Of a DNA stretch of 18,340 nt, positions 7,021-14,500 are shown piece by piece (position 1 is the first letter of the stretch; the number at the start of each line of letters is the position of its first letter). The stretch comes from Hyphomicrobiales bacterium (lineage in GTDB: Bacteria > Pseudomonadota > Alphaproteobacteria > Rhizobiales > Beijerinckiaceae). The position numbers and the translations under genes are program-made. The DNA lies in assembly GCA_028290125.1 (NCBI GenBank), contig JAQGKM010000397.1:1-18340 (forward strand). The letters run 5' to 3'. A model generated the notes under the pieces. It was not told the origin of the DNA and ran no database searches. It saw nothing but the letters and a program-made list of their open reading frames with translations.

Positions 7021-7084
7021 GTCATTGCGAGCGGCGCGAAGCAATCCACTCCCGAGAGCGACGCGGCAACTCATCATTGCCGCG
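7021..7084. repeat. Degenerate interspersed repeat with hairpin
   Basis: Bases 7021-7048 (GTCATTGCGAGCGGCGCGAA, then GCAATCCA) belong to the same family as the block at 501-570. The continuation (GAGAGCGACGCGGCAAC) matches the second unit there, as if the middle had been lost. CGCGGCAA (7062-7069) and TTGCCGCG (7077-7084) form an 8-pair hairpin without a T-run. The element lies between convergent genes. Confidence 0.75.
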
Positions 7085-7104
7085 GCGCTCCGTTTCGAGA
7101 GACG

Positions 7105-7626
7105 TCAGTCGATGTTGAGGCCCGCGCGCGTTTCGCGGGCGAGTTCGTCAAGTTTCAGCGGCGCGTCGCCGAGCCGGTCCATGATTTCCGTGGACAGGTA
7201 GACGAGCCACTGGCGCGCCAGTTCTGCGTCGCGCGTCTTCAATTCGAGATCCGCGCGGCACGACGTCAGCTTGCCCTGCAGTTCAAGGACACGGCCCTGA
7301 AATTCAGCGGCCATTTCGTCCATGCGCGTCTGCAGAGTTTCGACCTTGGCCTGAAGTTCGGCGGCGCGCAGATGCGCGGCGTCCGCCTCGGACTTGTGCT
7401 TCTCGATGGCCTTGCGAGCCTCGGTCTCGATCAGCTTGTTCCGACGCGCCATTTCCGCAATCGTATCGGCCGCCCGCGTGACGACATCCGTCGTCTGCTG
7501 GAGTTCCCGATCGGAGATCAGCTGCCGCGGTTCGACAGCGCGCTTCGATTCGAAATTCGTACGCGGCTTCTCTCCCGAATCGCCCGCGCGTTCGCCCTGC
7601 GCCGGTTTCAAAAGATGAGCAATCAC
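7105..7626 (-). CDS. Coiled-coil protein of unknown function, downstream partner
   Basis: A 173-residue soluble protein with no signal peptide or membrane segment. Residues 1-43 are polar and probably flexible. Residues about 44-140 form a long helix rich in Ala, Glu, Lys and Arg with heptad-like hydrophobics (VVTRAADTIAEMARRNK, then AAELQAKVETLQTRMDEM), so a coiled coil. A short conserved-looking tail follows (ARQWLVYLSTEIMDRLG). Start: I place it at GTG 7626, because GAGGGGG lies five bases upstream; an earlier in-frame ATG (7665) lacks such a site. Residues 44-129 align without gaps to residues 44-129 of the next gene upstream (7763-8191), so the two look like diverged paralogues. Function unknown; a structural, polarity or scaffold role is only a guess. 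Confidence 0.8.
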   Translation of the reverse strand: MIAHLLKPAQGERAGDSGEKPRTNFESKRAVEPRQLISDRELQQTTDVVTRAADTIAEMARRNKLIETEARKAIEKHKSEADAAHLRAAELQAKVETLQTRMDEMAAEFQGRVLELQGKLTSCRADLELKTRDAELARQWLVYLSTEIMDRLGDAPLKLDELARETRAGLNID

Positions 7627-7762
7627 TTGTACCCCCTCACCGCTTGCGCGGACCACACAAATCAACGACAGACCGTAACTGATTCTTAAGCATCATAGGC
7701 ACAGCTCCGCGACATCCGCACAGAAATAATTTTGTGGCGGCATGATGATCGCGAAAGTTGAA

Positions 7763-8191
7763 TCAGCGAGCGCCGCGGCCGGTTGGCCAGAGCAATGTGC
7801 GCATCGACTCGAGCTCACGTTCCTGCATCGCTATGCGCTGCTTCAACGTTTCGATATGTTGCTCGAAATCATCAATAATCGACTGCTTTTTGGAATTCAT
7901 GTCGGCAATCTGGCGGGCAAGTTCGGCAGTTTCGCGACGCGCTTCTTCGGCTTCCGCACGGTAATGCGAAACGCCTTGCGCAGCGACCGACTTCATCGTG
8001 CGGTTGTAGCGAAGCATCTCGTCGATGGCCGCTGCGGCGTCTTCGATCACTTCGACGGTGCGATCGAGATCCTGCGATACGGCGTCTTTCGTCGACGCCT
8101 GCGGCAGACTTCGCGCGAAATCTCGCTTCGAGTCTTGCGGAGCCGGCTCTGTGACCTGCGTCTCGAGGGTCTTCAAAGGCATGCCTCTCAC
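7763..8191 (-). CDS. Coiled-coil protein of unknown function, upstream partner
   Basis: A 142-residue soluble protein without signal or membrane segment. A polar N-terminal 40 residues are followed by a continuous charged helix from about 43 to 132 (RTVEVIEDAAAAIDEMLRYN, then QIADMNSKKQSIIDDFEQHI), ending in LLWPTGRGAR. Start: GTG at 8191 has AGGAG seven bases upstream; the in-frame ATG three codons later (8182) is less well placed. It lies 136 bases upstream of the related coiled-coil gene on the same strand. The aligned helices share the core pattern AA-x-x-I-x-EM-x-R-x-N and an AEL motif, so the pair may form a hetero-oligomer. I do not recognise the family. Confidence 0.8.
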   Translation of the reverse strand: MRGMPLKTLETQVTEPAPQDSKRDFARSLPQASTKDAVSQDLDRTVEVIEDAAAAIDEMLRYNRTMKSVAAQGVSHYRAEAEEARRETAELARQIADMNSKKQSIIDDFEQHIETLKQRIAMQERELESMRTLLWPTGRGAR

Positions 8192-8208
8192 CGACGGACT
8201 CCTGAACG

Positions 8209-8222
8209 GTCCGAACTCGGAC
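8209..8222. promoter_or_regulatory. Perfect palindrome upstream of the coiled-coil gene
   Basis: GTCCGA-AC-TCGGAC is a perfect 6+2+6 inverted repeat, just upstream of the AGGAG and GTG start of the 7763-8191 gene. It could be an operator or a small leader hairpin. No regulator is identified, and a chance palindrome in G+C-rich DNA is possible. Confidence 0.25.
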
Positions 8223-8297
8223 GGTAGGATGACCGTAGTGGGCCATCAAGCCTCAGGCAAGACTACACAATCTTTGCCTAAAGCTTGCTTTGGATAA

Positions 8298-8322
8298 GAG
8301 GGCGCGCTGTTGGCGCGCCCTC
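8298..8322 (-). terminator. Strong hairpin, likely terminator of the secreted-protein gene
   Basis: GAGGGCGCGC and GCGCGCCCTC form a perfect 10-pair stem around a 5-base loop, eight bases after the stop codon of the 8331-9068 gene. On the minus strand it is followed by TTATCC, a poor T-run, so termination may be inefficient or the hairpin may mainly protect the transcript's 3' end. Confidence 0.6.
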
Positions 8323-8330
8323 CTGTCGTC

Positions 8331-9068
8331 CTAGCGGTAGCAGCGATAGAGGCTGCGATGCGTGCCGGAGTGCCAGCCGATCCGCGGAGCCCAATGGCGA
8401 CCGCGATGCAGGCCGCGGCACCAGCCCGAGCCGTAACCGCGGGCGATGACGCGCGGTCCACCCAGGAACACGAAGCCCGAGACATTCCGGTCGCGCGAAC
8501 GATACCGGTCATAGCCACGGTCCCGATAGGCGCGCTGGTTCACGACGCGATCGCGCGTCCGCATCTGCTGACGCTCGAAGCGCTGCGGACGCTGCGTGTA
8601 GGTCTGCTCGCGGCGCATCGACCGTTCGCCGCGCATGGACGGCATCTGGTCGCGACGCATTTCGCGCTGGCGGCCCATGGACTCACGAGGAGCCATGTCG
8701 CGCTGCGGAGCCATCTGCTGCCGCATCTCGCGCTGCTGGCCACCGCCCTGCTGCATGCGCTGTTCACGCATCCCGCCTGCCGCCGGACCCGACTCGCGCG
8801 GTGCGCGCTGCTCCTGCGCAGCCGGTCGCTGCTGCTGCTGCGGCGCGGCCTGGGGCGCCGCTTGCGGGGCGGCCTGCGGAGCTGCCTGCGGGCGCTGTCC
8901 GCCGCCACCGCCGCCGCCGCGACCTTCACCGCCGCCACCACGGCGCTCCTGGCCCTGGCCCTGGCCTTGTCCTGGCTCCTGCGCGATCGTTGGCGCCGGC
9001 CAGAAAGCGAGAACGGCGGCGACCGCAAATGCGGACAGCCCCGTTTTCCTGACAAAATCTGTTTTCAT
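8331..9068 (-). CDS. Secreted Gly/Gln/Arg-rich low-complexity protein
   Basis: A 245-residue exported protein. The signal peptide spans about 1-29 (MKTDFVRK, hydrophobic AFAVAAVLAF, cut after APTIA). The mature N-terminus is low-complexity: GQGQGQGQ (33-40), a Gly-rich run (43-57), four AAPQ repeats (62-77) and a Gln run. Residues 80-190 are Arg/Gln/Met-rich and strongly basic. The last 60 residues look folded: NVSGFVFLGGPRVIARGYGS, then GWCRGLHRGRHWAPRIGWHS with many Gly, Trp, His and Arg and two cysteines (217 and 243). Start: ATG at 9068 has GGGGAGGAG upstream. A GGAAC-N16-CGTT element lies 27 bases before the start, so it is probably induced by general stress. I do not recognise a characterised family; an envelope or surface-binding role is a guess. 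Confidence 0.8.
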   Translation of the reverse strand: MKTDFVRKTGLSAFAVAAVLAFWPAPTIAQEPGQGQGQGQERRGGGGEGRGGGGGGGQRPQAAPQAAPQAAPQAAPQQQQRPAAQEQRAPRESGPAAGGMREQRMQQGGGQQREMRQQMAPQRDMAPRESMGRQREMRRDQMPSMRGERSMRREQTYTQRPQRFERQQMRTRDRVVNQRAYRDRGYDRYRSRDRNVSGFVFLGGPRVIARGYGSGWCRGLHRGRHWAPRIGWHSGTHRSLYRCYR

Positions 9069-9095
9069 GTTATGTCTCCTCCCCCTGCGGCGACA

Positions 9096-9120
9096 AACGG
9101 GCGAGCAGCGCGACAGTTCC
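9096..9120 (-). promoter_or_regulatory. Candidate EcfG (general stress sigma factor) promoter
   Basis: On the minus strand GGAAC (9116-9120) and CGTT (9096-9099) are separated by 16 bases, an exact match to the alphaproteobacterial EcfG consensus GGAAC-N16-17-CGTT. The -10 element is 27 bases from the ATG of the secreted protein, leaving room for a leader with its GGGGAGGAG site. Confidence 0.65.
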
Positions 9121-9137
9121 GCCAAGCTAGACTGGCG

Positions 9138-9162
9138 TGAACCTTCGCGTGACGTACGTGTT
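9138..9162 (+). promoter_or_regulatory. Weak EcfG-like element for the small membrane protein
   Basis: TGAAC (9138-9142), 16 bases, then TGTT (9159-9162) match the EcfG consensus at seven of nine positions, at a suitable distance from the ATG at 9195. If real, both divergent genes would be stress-induced. Chance is a serious alternative. Confidence 0.25.
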
Positions 9163-9194
9163 CAGCGCGCAGGACAAGAGAACCGGAGCGGACC

Positions 9195-9341
9195 ATGTTG
9201 GAGTTCTTGCGCTTTTACTTCATGTCGGGCGTCTACATCGCCGCCGGCGTGCTCGCCTGTTCGGCCATCGTTGCGATGATCGAAAAGCTGCTCGGCGTCG
9301 ACCCGCGGCCGCTGTACCTGATCCGCATGGACAAGAACTGA
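9195..9341 (+). CDS. 48-residue single-span membrane protein
   Basis: A small open reading frame coding for 48 residues that start MLEFLRFYFMSGVYIAAGVL and continue ACSAIVAMIEKLLGVDPRPL. One hydrophobic helix spans about residues 7-29, followed by an amphipathic basic tail ending in RMDKN. Start: ATG at 9195 has GGAG six bases upstream, well spaced. The reading has balanced codon use like its neighbours. It lies between the divergent secreted-protein gene and tamA and has a hairpin nine bases after its stop. No known family is recognised; small stress-induced inner-membrane proteins often look like this. It is too short for confidence without homologues. Confidence 0.65.
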   Translation: MLEFLRFYFMSGVYIAAGVLACSAIVAMIEKLLGVDPRPLYLIRMDKN

Positions 9342-9350
9342 AACAGCGCT

Positions 9351-9382
9351 CTCCGGCAGACGCAGACTGGCGCCTGCCGGAG
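9351..9382 (+). terminator. Hairpin after the small membrane protein gene
   Basis: CTCCGGCAG (9351-9359) and CTGCCGGAG (9374-9382) form a perfect 9-pair stem, with CGC/GCG able to pair inside the loop. No T-run follows, so it may be a Rho-assisted end or a transcript-protecting hairpin. The rest of 9383-9509 shows no gene; TATGAT at 9450-9455 could be a -10 for tamA but lacks a good -35. Confidence 0.4.
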
Positions 9383-9509
9383 CCTCTACTTACCTGCAAA
9401 AAATGTGACCAGCTTGGCCGCAAAAGGAAGCTGTAGCCACGCTTGCTCCTATGATGCTTTCCCTTTTTATGGGCTCCGGGGGATGTGATTCCTGCATGAT
9501 TCCGGAGAG

Positions 9510-9542
9510 ATGTTCTGGCCCGACGCGACGACCGGTTCTTGA
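9510..9542 (+). other. Possible 10-codon leader ORF overlapping the tamA start
   Basis: ATG at 9510 opens a reading MFWPDATTGS that stops at TGA 9540-9542, overlapping the TTG start of tamA as TTGA. A GGAG lies only two bases before the ATG, closer than usual. It might couple translation into tamA, whose own TTG has no good ribosome site, or be chance. Confidence 0.25.
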
Positions 9543-11542
9543 CCTTCAAAAATGGCGTCCGTCTGCCATCCAGGGCTTTTCGCGCGAGCGTGATCGCCGG
9601 CGCCATCGCGCTCACGTCCAGCCTCGCTGCGCCTGCTCTGGCGTTCGATTTCTTCGGGCTGTTCGGTTCGTCCGACAAGCCGCCGGATGTCGTGCCTGAC
9701 GCGCTCTCCTATTCTTTTGCGCTGGAGACCGCAGGCCAGGACCCGGCCGACAAGACCGATCTCAAGCAGTCCCTTCAGGACGTCTCCAACCTCTACAAGC
9801 TGCGGCAGGATCGCCCGCTCGACGGCGAGGCGCTTTATCGGCGCGCGCAGATCGACCTCGGCCCGATGCTCGACGCGCTCTGGGCGCAAGGTTATTACGA
9901 CGCCAAGCTCACCATCACGGTCGCGGGGGCTCCCGTCGACACCGGCGAAGCCGGTTTGCGCCGCGCCTCCGCAGCGGCGGAAGCCTATCGCAATCGCGCC
10001 GCCCTGCCGGTTCAGGTCAACGTCCAGACCGGACCGCTCTACCGGCTGCGCGATGTCGATGTCGCACTCCCGCGCGAAGCCGCCCCGAACGGACTGCCGC
10101 GCAAATCTGTCACGATCCGTCCGGGCGACCCCGCCCGCTCGGCCGACGTCCGCGCGCAGCAGAGCGAGGCGGTCGATTACTTCCGCGATCAGTCGCGGCC
10201 GCTCGCCAAGACCGGCGAGATCAGCGCCGTGGTCGATCATCGCAACCAGGCGATGGACGTCGACATCCCGGTCCTGCCCGGCCCTGTCGCGGGCATCGGC
10301 CCCGTGTCGATTTCCGGGACCAAGGACGTCGATCCGCGCGTGGTCGCGAGCTTCGTCTATCTGGAAGAAGGCGAAGCCTATTCGCGCAAGAAGATCACCG
10401 ACGCGCGCAAGGCGATCGCCGCCATCCCGGCGCTCGGCTCGGTGCGCATCCGCGAAAGCGAGACGCTCGACGCCAATGGCAACCTGCCGCTCTTCGTCGA
10501 CGTCACCGAACGCCTGCCGCGCGTCATCGGCTTCTCGGCGCGTTATTCCACCAAGGATGGCCCGGGCGTTCGCGCCTATTGGGAGCATCGCAATCTGTTT
10601 GGCGGCGCAGAGCGTTTGCGCATCGAGGGCGACGTCACGCTGGCGCCGCGCATCGACGGCACCGAAATCCGCAGCATCAAGGATTTCACGCTGAACGATC
10701 TCGGCGCCAGGGTTTCGGCGAGCTTCGAAAAGCCGGCGCTCGGCGGCACGCGCAACGACCTGCTGATCGACGCCTATGGCGTGCGTGAGCGCGTCGGCGA
10801 TAACCGGTTCGGCGGCTACACCAACCGCGCCGGCGGCGCGACGCTCGCCATTCGCCATCGCTTTACCGACGTGTTCTCGATCCAGGGCGGCGTCACGGGC
10901 GAGCGGGCGAGTTCGTCCGACATTCTCGGACGCGTCGACTCCACGCTGATCGGCCTCACGGCCGGCGTGCGTTACGACTCGACCGACAATCTGCTCGATC
11001 CGAAGTCGGGCGTGCGCCTCACCGGCACGGTGACCGGCTACCCGACGGCGTTTGGCTCCACGGTCGGCTTCGTCGAGGCGAAGGCGACCGGCTCGGCCTA
11101 TTACTCGCTGGACGAGGATTCGCGTTACGTCCTCGCCGGCCGTCTCGGCCTCGGCACCATTGCGGGCGCGGACCTGACCGACGTCACGTCGGGCCACCGC
11201 TTCTTCGCGGGCGGCGGCGGCTCGGTGCGCGGCTACGCCTATCGCACCGTCAGCCCGCAGTTTGCCGGCAACATCATCGGCGGGCGCAGCCTGTTCGAAG
11301 GTTCGGCCGAAGCGCGGATCAAGATCACCGATACGATCGGCGTCGTGCCATTCGTCGACGTCGGCGGCGCCTTCTCGTCGAGTCTTCCGGACTTCAAGGA
11401 ATTCGTCGCCGTGGGCGCAGGCCTCGGCCTTCGCTACCTCACCCCGATCGGGCCGATCCGGCTCGATGTCGCAACGCCCGTCAACAAGCGCGATCGCGAT
11501 CGGCCCGTGGCGGTCTACGTCAGCATCGGTCAGGCATTCTAG
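9539..11542 (+). CDS. tamA: TamA, Omp85-family outer-membrane assembly factor
   Basis: A 667-residue outer-membrane protein, the channel-forming half of the translocation and assembly module that helps insert some outer-membrane proteins. Residues 1-35 are a signal peptide (basic FRAS, then hydrophobic to APALA). POTRA-type periplasmic domains cover about 50-325; GPVSISGTKDVDPRVV and YSRKKITDARKAI are typical POTRA segments. From about 326 a 16-strand barrel follows, with the Omp85 loop motif GGGGSVRGY (558-566, VRGY at 563-566), the late strands GLGLRYLTPIGPIRLDV (627-643) and a C-terminal Phe. Start: the only non-CTG start that keeps the signal peptide is TTG at 9539; its ribosome site is weak, and an internal GTG would remove the basic region. 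tamB follows with no gap. Confidence 0.93.
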   Translation: MTFKNGVRLPSRAFRASVIAGAIALTSSLAAPALAFDFFGLFGSSDKPPDVVPDALSYSFALETAGQDPADKTDLKQSLQDVSNLYKLRQDRPLDGEALYRRAQIDLGPMLDALWAQGYYDAKLTITVAGAPVDTGEAGLRRASAAAEAYRNRAALPVQVNVQTGPLYRLRDVDVALPREAAPNGLPRKSVTIRPGDPARSADVRAQQSEAVDYFRDQSRPLAKTGEISAVVDHRNQAMDVDIPVLPGPVAGIGPVSISGTKDVDPRVVASFVYLEEGEAYSRKKITDARKAIAAIPALGSVRIRESETLDANGNLPLFVDVTERLPRVIGFSARYSTKDGPGVRAYWEHRNLFGGAERLRIEGDVTLAPRIDGTEIRSIKDFTLNDLGARVSASFEKPALGGTRNDLLIDAYGVRERVGDNRFGGYTNRAGGATLAIRHRFTDVFSIQGGVTGERASSSDILGRVDSTLIGLTAGVRYDSTDNLLDPKSGVRLTGTVTGYPTAFGSTVGFVEAKATGSAYYSLDEDSRYVLAGRLGLGTIAGADLTDVTSGHRFFAGGGGSVRGYAYRTVSPQFAGNIIGGRSLFEGSAEARIKITDTIGVVPFVDVGGAFSSSLPDFKEFVAVGAGLGLRYLTPIGPIRLDVATPVNKRDRDRPVAVYVSIGQAF

Positions 11543-14500
11543 ATGAGACACGCGCGCCACCTCGCCCTGTTCTGCGCCCTGCTGGCGGCGGTCGCCGCGC
11601 TCCTCTTCGCGGCGCCCGGGCGGGCGCAAGAAGACCAGTCCTATCTGGCGAGCCTCATCTCGCGCGCGCTGTCGACGCCCGCGACGCAGGTGAAGATCGG
11701 CGCCGTGGAAGGCGCGCTGTCGTCGGACGCCACGGTGCGCGACATCGTCATCTCGGATCGCGATGGCGTCTGGCTGCGGCTGGATCGTGCGCGGCTCGTC
11801 TGGCGCCGCCTCGCCCTGCTGCGGCAGCGGCTCGAGATCGACTCGCTTGAAATCGGACATCTCGAAATCCTGCGCCGTCCAATCCCGGCAGACGAGCCCG
11901 TCGCCGGAGCCGACCAGCCGATCCTGCCGGATCTGCCGGTGAAGCTGGAAGTCAAAGCCTTCAATCTGACGGAGCTGTCGCTCGGCCAGACCGTGCTGGG
12001 CGAAGCCTTGCGCGCCGGCGCTGACGGACGCGTCTCGCTGGGACCGCCGTCGGAAGGACTTGCGCTACGCCTCAACACGAAGCGTCTAGACGCGGGCGGC
12101 ACTTTCGACGCACGGCTCGACTATGTCCCGCAGACGAATGTGCTTGACCTCAACGTCGCGCTCGACGAGCCGGCGAGCGGCATCCTGTCGAAACTCGCCG
12201 GCCTGCCGAACGAGCCGCCGGTCAAGCTCGATCTCAACGGCAAAGGCACGCTCGACGACTTCCGCGCCGACCTGAACTTCAACGGCGGGCCGACCGTCGG
12301 CGCCACCGGTCGCGCCATTCTCGGGCGCGACGGCACATCACGCAAACTCGCCCTCAATCTCGCGGCGCAGATCGCGGGTCTCCTGCCGGCGCCGGTCGCC
12401 CCGGTCTTCCCTGACACGACCGAACTCAACGGCGAAATGCGCTTTGCCGACGACGGCGCCTTTTCGCTGACCAATCTCAGCCTCGCCTCGCAGATCGCCC
12501 GGCTCGACGCCAGTGGCCAGAGCAGCAAGGACGGCGCGCTCGATTTCAAGGTGCAGGCGCGCGCGACGCCCAACGCCGGCAATGCGACCAAAGCGGGCGA
12601 CGCCGAGATTCGGCGCCTCGTGTTCGACGCCACCATCATCGGCACGGCGAAGCAGCCGAAGATGGGCGCCAAGCTCGAGATCGCCGACGCCCGCCTGCCC
12701 GAGGGCGACCTCAAGCAGCTGACCGCCACCTTCACCGCCGATCCGACCGGCGCGGTGACGGACAGCGCGACGCGCGTGCGCCTTGCGGCCGACATTCATG
12801 CAAGCGGTCTTTCGCTGGCGGACGCCGCGCTCGCGCGCGCCATCGGCAACCGCATCGACGTAACGCTGCGCGGCGACACCGACCTTTCTGGCCAGGGCAG
12901 CTACGAGACGATCCGCCTGCAATCGCCCAGCATCGACCTGTCCTATGCGGGCGAACTCGGCCGCACCCTCGTCAAGGGCCGCGCGTCGGCGCGCGCCCCG
13001 GAACTCGCCCGCTTCGGCGACATCGCTGGCCTTGCGCTGTCGGGACGCTCCGACATCGACATCGATCTAGATGGCGCGCCGCGCTACAGCCGCGTCGGCG
13101 CCATCGTGGACGCGCGCACCAGCGGCTTGCGCACTGGCATCCCAGCGCTCGACGGACTGCTCGGCTCCGCCCCGCGCCTGAACGGCACGCTGCGCACCGC
13201 GCCGCGTGGACGCTACGAAGTGGAAGCGCTCCGGCTGGCGGGCTCGCACATGAGCGCGGATGTCGCCGGTTTCGCGGAGCCTGCCGACGCAGATCTCACG
13301 GCGCGCATCGACATCAAGGATCTGTCGCGCGCCGACAAGCGGCTGACCGGCACGGCCGCGCTGCGCAGCCGGCTCACAAACGGGCTCGACCGTCCGAACG
13401 TCTCCCTCACGGCAGAGTCGCCGCGTGCGACTGCGCTCGGCCGTCCCATCGAAAACCTGGTGCTCGACGCCCTCATCAACGATCTGCGCGGCGCCTTCTC
13501 GGCGGAAGCTAAATTGTCCGGCTCGATCGATCGCAAGCCGGCGAGCGGCGTCGCCAAGGTCGCGCAGCGACCGGACGGCTATCAGGTCGAGGCGCTCGAC
13601 GTCAGCATCGGCTCTGCAAGCCTGCGCGGCTCCGGCGCCATCGACGGCCAGAATCTCGTGCGCGGCAATGTCGCGTTCAATGCCGCCGACCTCGACGACC
13701 TGTCGGCCATCCTGCTCACCAAGTTCGACGGCCGCCTGTCGGCCACAGTCGATCTCGACGCCACCGATGGCCGCCAGAATGCGCGCTTCAACGCGGACGG
13801 CGCGCGGCTGCGGGCGGGCGACCAGCGCATCCGGACGCTCTCCGCCAAGGGCGATCTGCGCGACGTCTACAACAAGCCGATCCTCGACGGCGCCATCGTG
13901 GTGGACGAAGCCGTGGTGGGCGGCGAAACCTTCACGGCGATCAACCTGACGGCGCGCGGCGCCGCGGACGCCAGCGATCTCGTCGTCGCCGCAAAGGCGC
14001 GCGGCTTCTCGCTCGACGCCGCCGCGCGGCTCGTCAACGCCGAGGCGCCGCGGCTCGACATTGCGCGGTTCGTCGCGCAACGCGGCGCACGGCGCATCGC
14101 GCTCGCCGGACCCGCGCAGGTGACGTTCCGCGATGGCGGCGTCGATCTGCAGCGCGTCGCGCTCGGCATCGAGGGCGGCCAGCTTTCCGTGCAGGGCCGC
14201 GCAGGCAAGACGCTCGACCTCACGGTCGCGGCGCGCGCCATTCCGCTGGCGGCGGCGGAAATCTTCGCGCCGGGCGCCGGCATATCGGGCGTGCTGCAAG
14301 GCGATGCGCGCATCACCGGCACGACGGCTTCGCCGAACGGGACCTATCGCATCGACATCGCGCGGCTCACGGCGCCGCAGTTGCGCGGCACGGGCGTGCC
14401 GCCGCTCGCCATCAAGGCCAACGGCCAGCTGCAGGGCAATCGCGCGACCATCGACGCCAACATCAACGCGGGCTCCGTCGGGCGGCTCGATATTTCCGGC

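Noticed and set aside
9150..9160. ACGTACGT palindrome as an operator between the divergent genes
   Set aside because: Eight bases of self-complementary sequence are expected often by chance, and no second copy is nearby.
9451..9699. 82-codon plus-strand frame starting before tamA
   Set aside because: It overlaps the signal peptide and first residues of TamA in another frame, and has a Cys/Arg-rich translation without a family or ribosome site.
9467..11860. Open reading frame of almost 800 codons on the minus strand opposite tamA
   Set aside because: Its translation is Arg/Asp/Ala-rich without a domain. TamA on the plus strand has signal peptide, POTRA and barrel motifs and accounts for the region.
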